Shown one piece after another: positions 56,184-64,000 of a stretch of DNA of 64,000 bases. Positions within the stretch are counted from its first letter, which is position 1, and the number at the start of each line of letters is the position of its first letter. The DNA comes from Epiperipatus broadwayi (taxonomy: Eukaryota > Onychophora > Udeonychophora > Euonychophora > Peripatidae). The notes below the pieces were generated by a model. It saw nothing but the letters and a program-made list of their open reading frames with translations, ran no database searches and was not told the DNA's origin. Position numbers and translations under genes: made by a program. The stretch covers positions 370,001 to 434,000 of the forward strand of contig JAQFVV010000232.1 in assembly GCA_028023455.1 (NCBI GenBank), given 5' to 3'.

Positions 56184-57975
56184 TGAACCGTGTTCGAATA
56201 TGTGTATTCGAAACACCGGTCTCTTAGGCAGAGAAGAACATACTCGGAGAGTATGTATGCCCAAACGATAGCTATAAAATATATAACTAGTGTTACATTT
56301 CCAGGACATAACTTCTTCTCGGCTGTTGAGTTCAACACCAAGTTCAAAGCACCTTTGTTTGTGTATAAACACGGGCGCCAGCTATCTATTCAAGGATGAA
56401 TAAATAACGCACTTTGAGCAATGGCCACTAACCCAACGCCTAAATCCACGACTAGCTCAGCTGTTTGTAATCACTAATAGATTATACTTAATTAGTGATT
56501 AAAAGAATTAATAAAAGAATTTGTTAAAAAGAATTGATAAAAAGGAATTGATAAAAAGAATTGACCGACAAATAAAGTTTAATTTTAAAGATAATTTATT
56601 AACTAACATTTATTTACTAAATTTAAACATTTTATAATTCTAATAAAACGCTCGCATATTTTAAATTAACATTTCTAAATAGTCTAAATATTCCTATAGA
56701 TTCAATAACAGAACACTCTAATTTAACTAATAAATATTGATATAATGATCACGCACATATTAATTCATGCACACACATAATAATGATAATAAAGGACTAC
56801 ATAGCATTTGAAATTTAATCACACACATATCAATAATTCATTTATGTATGATATCGAGTTCATATAATTAGACTCTTGGAGGATTCGCACGAATTAATGA
56901 AATGCAATGCCTATTACAGTATAAACGAAAATAAGCAAATGTTTTACCTAGGATTTTGAACGTAGATTTAACACTCTGTTTTCTTCCAGTATGAATGGTT
57001 CCAGTATGAATGCTTCCAGCCGACTGGGATGTTTCCTTGCTGAGTTTCCTGATTTTCACAATTATTACTATCGGAGACAAATAGATACTGACGGAGATTT
57101 TCTAAGATGTTAAGCTGACATTATTTCACGGGCAGATCTGCTGTTTTCTCGGACATCTGGGCTGGAGGTGAACATGTGTTCCAAAATATTCTCAGCACTG
57201 CATTTTGTTTCTTAACTGACTCAATTAATTTCCGAACTGCACTCTCTCAATAACTTAGTGAACTGAATTGTCCGATAAAAAAAAGTCTATTTATACTTGC
57301 GTCTTGTTGTCTTTCTCATATCTCCGGCAAAGATCTGTTGTCGAATTGATAATCATTTGATAAACGTGCTTTGGAAGATTGCTTAATTAGTAATAACCAT
57401 GCAATAAAACGTGTTGTTTTATTTTATTACTAGCCATTGCCGTGTTTTTAATGATAATCTTCTTTTATTTCGCATACATTTTATTTATTTACAAATCACA
57501 CATATATACGCATATATATTTTTAATACAATTTACTATTTAGTTTTAACATTATTTTTCTTTAATTAAAATTGAATGAAAAGAGATTTGTATGTTTTAAC
57601 TTTTTCAAATTATATTTTTACGAATACTAATAAAAACTCTTTACTTCCTTTTACAACCCTTAGTTTCAGTTCTCAAACCAAGACTCCCCCTCCCCCCTTT
57701 TGACTAATTAATTGTAGCTTTTTTATTTCAATATTCACCAAAATATAAAATACTGACTATTTTTTAAAGAAAAAAGAAGTTCAAGATTAAAATTTATGCT
57801 ATTCTTTTTTATTTCAAAAACTAACGCTAGAAAACTATTTAATTCTTATCCTTTTCGAAAACAAGCTGCAATAAATTCTTCAACATTTAATTTTATGTTT
57901 TTCTTTTATGAAAGATTACTTTAATAATAATTTTAGATAAAAATTATGTGCCTATATCAATATAGGTACATTACA
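56184..57975 (-). repeat. 3' LTR of LTR element 2
   Basis: 1792 bp, TG...CA on the plus strand. On the minus strand it has a G-rich tract near 57690, a TATA box and initiator at 57295-57261, a donor-like CCTAG then GTAAAA at 56948/56947, and a copy of the short ORF 57080-56868 that also exists in the other LTR. That ORF spans the donor and is probably not translated as such. Confidence 0.88.
57261..57295 (-). promoter_or_regulatory. Core promoter in the 3' LTR of element 2
   Basis: Minus-strand TATAAATAG starts at 57295 and the A of TCAGTT is at 57264, giving TATA at -31. AGTTCG lies at about +27, close to a downstream promoter element. The other LTR has the same at 63550 and 63519. Confidence 0.65.
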
Positions 57976-57994
57976 CCGCCCTTCCTTTTGAGAG
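57976..57994 (-). promoter_or_regulatory. Polypurine tract of LTR element 2
   Basis: Minus strand CTCTCAAAAGGAAGGGCGG immediately before TGTAATG, the 5' terminus of the 3' LTR. Purine-rich and in the right place for plus-strand priming. Confidence 0.7.
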
Positions 57995-58224
57995 TAAAAT
58001 GCGTCATTTTTGACCATTTTATCTCTGACAACATTAAATATTAATTTATTATTCTTTCTAAGTTTGCTTTTTGGTATCTTTTCTTTCCATACTAAGGGAA
58101 ATCTCCAATTATGCTTTTCTTCTTTCTATGCTGGTAACATTGCTTACAATGTTCGTCCTGGATAATGACCACGAGGACAAACTAAATTTGTGGCACAGGG
58201 ATCTTTTATAAATGAAGCTTCGGC

Positions 58225-58409
58225 TGCCGATTCTCTTGATCGGACTTTGACTAAGAAAAGGTGGCTGCAAATGGCAGGAATTTCAACTGTCCATTTTAGA
58301 CTTACGCCCTGGAAAACGATTGCCGATTCTCTTGATCGGACTTTGACTAAGCAGCTGCAATGGCAGGAATTTTCAACTGTCCATTTACGACTTACGCTTT
58401 GGAAAACGA
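58225..58409. repeat. Two-copy ~96-bp tandem repeat
   Basis: TGCCGATTCTCTTGATCGG starts at 58225 and 58321. Both units run on through GACTTTGACTAAG, GGCAGGAATTT, CAACTGTCCATTT and ACTTACG to GGAAAACGA. It lies in the interior of LTR element 2 near the 3' LTR and is richer in G+C than its surroundings. Confidence 0.8.
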
Positions 58410-58706
58410 GGTACGAGATATGGGGATTTTCCCCTGAAAAGTGACTTACGACTTACTCTGGTTGTTGCCAGTGCGCTTTTTAAAAGAGGAATGATCCCGG
58501 CCAATCCGTTGCGGGTACTAGAATTTATCCAGTCGAGAGCTTTAAACTTAACCTCAACTAAAACACTTCTATACTACCCTCATTCCCGTTAGATTCAAAC
58601 CCTTATACACTCCTAATATAACTTAGATTGACTTTATATTATTTATCACTAATCCTACAATATTATTTTAAATACACATGAACATTACTTTAACATATTT
58701 ATTTAT
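58410..58706. other. Interior of LTR element 2, no gene recognised
   Basis: No coding motif or repeat match. Confidence 0.45.
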
Positions 58707-60571
58707 CACATTCATATCGGCTTTTTCAAACCAAATTGTGCAAACGCTTTTTGCGAGTGTTAAATAATAAATGAATACCCTCTGACCCATACAAGATATA
58801 GAATTTATGCAGCAATAAAAGGAATCCTCTTATTACGACGACTCAAATATTTATATATGAGCAAATCTGAAGTACTGGCACAGAAGGTGTGACTATAGAA
58901 CAGTCACTTTGAATTACTTACTATATATAACTTATGAATGAATGATGCCGATGAAATTTACTAGAATTTACTGAATGTCATTCCAACTGAAATTAATCAT
59001 ATATATAAATCAGCATTTATTTTTTATAGCGTCTGTATACAATTGCAATCACATTCATATCGGCTTTTTCAAACCAAATTGTGCAAACGCTTTTTGCGAG
59101 TGTTAAATAATAAATGAATACCCTCTGACCCATACAAGATATAGAATTTATGCAGCAATAAAAGGAATCCTCTTATTACTATGACTCAAATATTTATATA
59201 TGAGCAAATCTGAAGTACTGGCACAGAAGGTGTGACTATAGAACAGTCACTTTGAATTACTATATATAACTTATGAATGAATGACGCCGATGAAATTTAC
59301 TAGAATTTACTGAACGTCATTCCAACTGAAATTAATCATATATATAAATCAGCATTTATTTTTTATAGCGTCTGTATACAATTGCAATCACATTCATGTC
59401 GGCTCTTTCAAACCAAATTGTGCAAACGCTTTTTGCGAGTGTTAAATAATAAATGAATACCCTCCGACCCATACAAGATATAGAATTTATGCAGCAATAA
59501 AAGGAATCCTCTTATTACTACGACTCAAATATTTATATATGAGAAAATCTGAAGTACTGGCACAGAAGGTGTGACTATAGAACAGTCACTTTGAATTACT
59601 ATATATAACTTATGAATGAATGACGCCGATGAAATTTACTAAAATTTACTGAACGTCATTCCAACTGAAATTAATCATATATATAAATCAGCATTTATTT
59701 TTTATAGCGTCTGTATACAATTGCAATCACATTCATATCGGCTTTTTCAAACCAAATTGTGCAAACGCTTTTTTCGAGTATTAAATAATAAATGAATACC
59801 CTCTGATCCATACAAGATATAGAAAACACTCGCAAAAAGCGTTTGCACAATTTGGTTTGAAAAAGCCGATATGAATGTGATTGCAATTGTATACAGACGC
59901 TATAATAAATAAATGCTAATTTATATATATGATTAATTTCAGTTGGAATGACGTTCGGCGTCATTCATTCATAAGTTATATATAGTAATTCAAAGTGACT
60001 GTTCTATAGTCACACCTTCTGTGCCAGTACTTCAGATTTGCTCATATATAAATATTTGAGTCATAGTAATAAGAGGATTCCTTTTATTGCTGCATAAATT
60101 CTATATCTTGTATGGGTCAGAGGGTATTCATTTATTATTTAACACTCGCAAAAAGCGTTTGCACAATTTGGTTTGAAAAAGCCAATATCAATGTGATTGC
60201 AATTGTATACAGACGCTATAAAAAATAAATGCTGATTTATATATATGATTAATTTCAGTTGGAATGACGTTCAGTAAATTCTAGTAAATTTCATCGGCGT
60301 CATTCATTCATAAGTTATATATAGTAATTCAAAGTGACTTCTATAATCACACCTTCTGTGCCAGTACTTCAGATTTGCTCATATATAAATATTTGAGTCA
60401 TAGTAATAAGAGGATTCCTTTTATTGCTGCATAAATTCTATATCTTGTATGGGTCAGAGGGTATTCATTTATTATTTAACACTCGCAAAAAGCGTTTGCA
60501 CAATTTGGTTTGAAAAAGCCGATATGAATGTGATTGCAATTGTATACAGACGCTATAAAAAATAAATGCTG
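58707..60571. repeat. Palindromic satellite array: ~340-bp units, direct then inverted
   Basis: Units beginning CACATTCATATCGGCTTT lie at 58707, 59050, 59389 and 59728 (periods 343, 339, 339; the fourth is cut at about 59823). From 59824 the same units run in the opposite orientation through about 60571, with ACACTCGCAAAAAGCG at 59825, 60142 and 60480. Units are nearly identical; one inverted unit lacks about 22 bp near 59955. The array forms a 1.86-kb imperfect palindrome with almost no spacer. It has no ORF that survives across units. Confidence 0.9.
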
Positions 60572-61491
60572 ATTTACATATTTATTTATATTATTCTGAA
60601 CTATTACGAACATTATCTTACATATTTATTTAACTTACAATACTATTCTAAACTATCACGGACATCAATTTACATATTTATTTATATTACGATATTACTT
60701 TTAACCCATTACTTTAACTGATATATTAACGTGCGTGTACTCAGAAAAAAAAACTATTTTGCTTTATTATGATTCATTCATTATTATTTTACTAGAGATT
60801 TTTTTTTTTATCTTGATTATTTTCAACAATTTATTTACATCCTTTTCTTAACTTACGGTATTCAAAACAAACTTTTATTTTAACATGCGTATATTCAAAA
60901 AACTATTTTATTTTACTACGAATATTTTATTTATTTTCTACAGATATATTATACTTATTTATTTAACTTGTTTTTATTTTATGTATTTCCGTTATTTTAT
61001 TCATTTATTTAATTCTACAAATATTATTTCTAAATCCTTAATTTGACCCATTTATTTAACTTGATTTTATTGATTTTTATTTATTTGAACTGTTTATTTA
61101 CGAACATTTCCTTAATTAATATGTGCGTGAAGAAAAAAAATCTTTTATTTTGCGAAGCCTCCGTTATTATTATTTGACAAAACAATCCATCATTTTAAAT
61201 AGCGAAATTCTAATTCAGGCTTTTCACCTACGTCAAAATAATTATATTAGACTCATAGTCCATTTCCAGTCCTTTTTGTTTATTTCCTTTACTATTCCGC
61301 CCGATTACTAACTTTTAAGCTATCTCAGGCGGTTCCTTCTTTCTTTCTACTAATTTTATAATATAAATCATACTTCATATTCTCACTTCTATTTCTTGAT
61401 TAAAATCCATTTTATCTCTTTCTCTTTCCGTTTTTTCTGCCTTATAAATTAGAAAACTTTTAAGCTTTACAGACCTCCGTATTTTCCCCAA
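60572..61491. other. Interior of LTR element 2 between array and gag-like ORF
   Basis: TTTATTTA-rich sequence with loose internal repetition (TTACATATTTATTTA near 60576, 60617 and 60670). No pol motif in any frame that I could recognise. Confidence 0.5.
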
Positions 61492-62061
61492 TCATGAATA
61501 TTTTTTCCTACGCTTCCTCTTTGTTTTAAATCTACGTCTACAGAGAATGCGAACGTTTACTTTAACCTTTTTAAATTTTTGTAAAAACTTTTCTACACTA
61601 TCTACTAACTTGAACTTATGTTTTTCTTCTATTTCTTGATCTACATTTGTATCTAATTTATTTATCACAACGCTATCTGATTGTAATTCAATTTCTACCT
61701 CTTTCGTGACCTCAACTTCCTGACTTTCTCTAATTAAATCTAACTCTATAACTTCTTGGTTCTTCTCTACCTTTATTGTTATCTCACATCTTATTTCTCT
61801 TACTTCTGCTCCGAGTTCTTTAATTTCTGTTTTAACCTGACTAATTTCTTCCTTCAATTCTGCTTTGAGTTCTAACTGACTTTGTTCAAATTTCTGACAC
61901 AATTATTGTTGACTTTGTTTAAATTCTTGACGCATTTCTTTTATCAATTCTGCTTTGAACTCTTGCATCATATTCATCACCATTCGCGTCTCAGATACTT
62001 CTTTCTCCTTTTCTACTAACTGGGAATTTTTAAAATATATTGGGCTTTCTTTCGGATCCAT
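61492..62061 (-). pseudogene. Gag-like protein of LTR element 2, one in-frame stop
   Basis: From ATG 62061 (minus), MDPKESPIYFKNSQ leads into a long charged helix (ELIKEMRQEFKQSQQ). TAA at 61905-61903 interrupts, then the same frame continues (KFEQSQLELKAELKEEISQ) with heptad-like E/K/L spacing to an acidic middle and a very basic end (CRRRFKTKRKRRKKYS) at 61492. Coiled-coil N-terminus plus basic C-terminus suits a nucleic-acid-binding Gag, though no CCHC knuckle or major capsid motif is visible. Position, about 330 bp inside the 5' LTR and on the element's strand, supports the call. Confidence 0.55.
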
Positions 62062-62395
62062 TTCAAAAATTTCAATTTCAAAGTACTAGCGCTTATGTTA
62101 AACTAAATTTAAATACAACTTATTTATTTATTTTTCTTACTAAGACGGAAACTCACATTAACTCCAGCCTTTTGTCCTTTTCACTACCCGCTCTTAATGC
62201 TTTAACTCCGCCTATAACACCCAATTGACTCTGATTTGATAGCATAAATGTCAAAATCTTTTTTCATTTCGAAAAAAAAAAGTTTTCGGTCAATTCTTTT
62301 TTAAAATTAAAACACTTTTACATACGTAATTTAACTTTTGTATAAAACAAAATTTTCAAACAAGAAACAAAGTATTTCTTTACTATTGTTTCTTA

Positions 62396-62422
62396 GGTTC
62401 AGCCCCAAGTTGGGTCTAGCCA
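62396..62422 (-). promoter_or_regulatory. Primer-binding site of LTR element 2, tRNA-Lys-like
   Basis: Two bases after the 5' LTR end, the minus strand reads TGGCTAGACCCAACTTGGGG and on to CTGAACC. Allowing a 3-base insertion and a few changes this is the complement of a tRNA-Lys(CUU) 3' end. It fixes the element's orientation and the LTR boundary. Confidence 0.65.
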
Positions 62423-62424
62423 TT

Positions 62425-64000
62425 TGAACCGTGTTCGAATATGTGTATTCGAAACACCGGTCCCTTAGGCAGAGAAGAACATACTCGGAGAGTATGTATG
62501 CCCAAACGATAGCTATAAAATATATAACTAGCGTTACATTTCCAGGACATAACTTCTCGGCTGTTGAGTTCAACACCAAGTTCAAAGCACCTTTTTTTGT
62601 TTGTGTATAAACACAGGCGCCAGCTATCTATTCAAGGATGAATAAATAATGCACTTTGAGCAATGGCCACTAACCCAATGCCTAAATCCACGACTAGCTC
62701 AGCTGTTTGTAATCACTAATAGATTATACTTAATTAGTGATTAAAAGAATTAATAAAAGAATTTGTTAAAAAGAATTGATAAAAAGGAATTGATAAAAAG
62801 AATTGACTGACAAATAAAGTTTAATTTTAAAGATTTATTTTAAAGATAATTTATTAACTAACATTTATTTACTAAATTTAAACATTTTATAATTCTAATA
62901 AAACGCACGCATATTTTAAATTAACATTTCTAAATAGTCTAAATATTCCTATAGATTCAATAACAGAACACTCTAATTTAACTAATAAATATTGATATAA
63001 TGATCACGCACATATTAACTCATGCACACACATAATAATGATAATAAAGGACTACATAGCATTTGAAATTTAATCACACACATATCAATAGTTCATTTAT
63101 GTATGATATCGAGTTCATATAATTAGACTCTTGGAGGATTCGCACGAATTAATGAAATGCAATGCCTATTACAGTATAAACGAAAATAAGCAAATGTTTT
63201 ACCTAGGATTTTGAACGTAGATTTAACACTCTGTTTTCTTCCAGTATGAATGGTTCCAGTATGAATGCTTCCAGCCGGCTGGGATGTTTCCTTGCTGAGT
63301 TTCCTGATTTTCACAATTATTACTATCGGAGACAAATAGATACTGACGGAGATTTTCTAAGATGTTAAGCTGACATTATTTCACGGGCAGACCTGCTGTT
63401 TTCTCGGACATCTGGGCTGGAGGTGAACGTGCGTTCCAAAATATTCTCAGCACTGCATTTTGTTTCTTAACTGACTCAATTAATTTCCGAACTGCACTCT
63501 CTCAATAACTTAGTGAACTGAATTGTCCGATAAAAAAAGGTCTATTTATACCTGCGCCTTGTTGTCTTTCTCATATCTCCGGCAAAGATCTGTTGTCGAA
63601 TTGATAATTATTTGATAAACGTGTTTTAGAAGATTGCTTAATTAGTAATAGCCATGCAATAAAACGTGTTGTTTTATTTTATTAATAGCCATTACCGTGC
63701 TTTTAATGATAATCTTCTTTTATTTCGCATACATTTTATTTATTTACAAATCACACATATATACGCATATATATTTTTAATACAATTTACTATTTAGTTT
63801 TAACATTATTTTTCTTTAATTAAAATTGAATGAAAAGAGATTTGTATGTTTTAACTTTTTCAAATTATATTTTTACGAATACTAATAAAAACTCTTTATT
63901 TCCTTTTACAACCCTTAGTTTCAGTTCTCAAACCAAGACTCCCCTTCCCCCCTTTTGACTAATTAATTATAGCTTTTATATTTCAAAAACTAACGCTAGA
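62425..64000 (-). repeat. 5' LTR of LTR element 2, incomplete at the window end
   Basis: Matches 56184-57837 closely, with the TATA box at 63550, initiator at 63519 and donor-like site at 63203/63202. Compared with the left LTR it lacks about 85 bp near 63980 (between two TATTTCAA words) and has a 15-bp duplication near 62830. About 140 bp more are expected beyond the window. Confidence 0.85.

Larger units (their letters stand above)
56184..64000 (-). mobile_element. LTR retrotransposon 2 (family A), pol-less, running off the window
   Basis: Two direct repeats (56184-57975 and 62425 to beyond 64000) flank about 4.4 kb. The plus-strand LTR termini are TGAACC and, for the left copy, TTACA. Transcription is on the minus strand: a tRNA-Lys-like primer site adjoins the 5' LTR (62396-62422), a polypurine tract precedes the 3' LTR (57976-57994), and a gag-like ORF lies near the 5' end (62061-61492). 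The remainder is filled by satellite-like arrays, with no protease, reverse transcriptase or integrase motif. It is inserted into a Penelope-like element. LTRs differ by few substitutions plus an 85-bp deletion in the right copy, so it is young. Confidence 0.88.

Noticed and set aside
56868-57080. 70-codon frame present in both LTRs of element 2
   Set aside because: Conserved because the LTRs are near-identical; it crosses the splice-donor-like site and has no counterpart in the diverged LTR at 1-1461.
1-64000. Bacterial features such as operons, CRISPR arrays or ribosome-binding sites
   Set aside because: The sequence is clearly animal nuclear DNA; the direct repeats found are transposon or satellite units, not spacer-separated arrays.

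Overview
The window is nuclear DNA of an animal with a large, very AT-rich (about a quarter G+C by eye) and transposon-dense genome. Two things show an animal: a terminal coding exon that reads as the C-terminus of DAZAP2, and the mix of RTE-type LINEs, Penelope-like elements, Tigger/pogo-like and ZBED-type hAT elements, tRNA-derived SINEs and LTR elements. The species cannot be fixed. A chelicerate, cephalopod or Hydra-like genome would all fit. The LTR core promoters use a TCAGTT initiator, which leans weakly to arthropods.

Host genes are almost absent. 44301-44429 (minus) is the last coding exon of a DAZAP2-like gene. Its upstream exons are not seen in the remaining 19.6 kb, so that stretch is probably one very long intron full of repeats. 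14587-14714 (minus) is a GC-rich, splice-flanked open exon of an unrecognised gene.

Layout. 1-1461: LTR of family A, cut by the window edge. 1490-4628: old dispersed repeat R1, interrupted by a Tigger-like element and a Penelope-like fragment. 4630-5358: two tandem units of repeat R2, which carries a hammerhead-ribozyme motif. 7415-12490: a nearly complete two-ORF LINE with a few breaks, abutting a second R1 copy (12492-13790). 15205-17324: an RTE LINE fossil with a younger RTE inserted in it. 17670-18830: ZBED-type hAT fossil. 19555-21895: third RTE fossil. 21904-30034: complete LTR element with 2.15-kb LTRs and only a gag-like remnant inside. 30035-44300: mostly AT-rich DNA with foldback elements and a second Tigger-like copy, partly perhaps 3' UTR of the DAZAP2-like gene. 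45965-46923: third Tigger-like copy. 47873-51978: two copies of a TIR element (R3) flanking an R2 array of two forward and two inverted units. 52085-56183: Penelope-like, SINE and RTE pieces. 56184-64000: a second LTR element (family A, minus strand) with 1.8-kb LTRs, tRNA-Lys-like primer site, polypurine tract, a gag-like ORF and a large palindromic satellite where pol would be.

The most interesting signal is R2. Its ~457-bp units each contain a sequence that folds as a type I hammerhead ribozyme, two with an intact CUGANGA...GAAA core, in tandem and inverted arrays, one flanked by a 13-bp direct repeat. This is the architecture of animal retrozymes or Penelope terminal repeats. No complete reverse transcriptase ORF and no intact host gene were found, so the window is best read as a layered record of insertions around two host exons.
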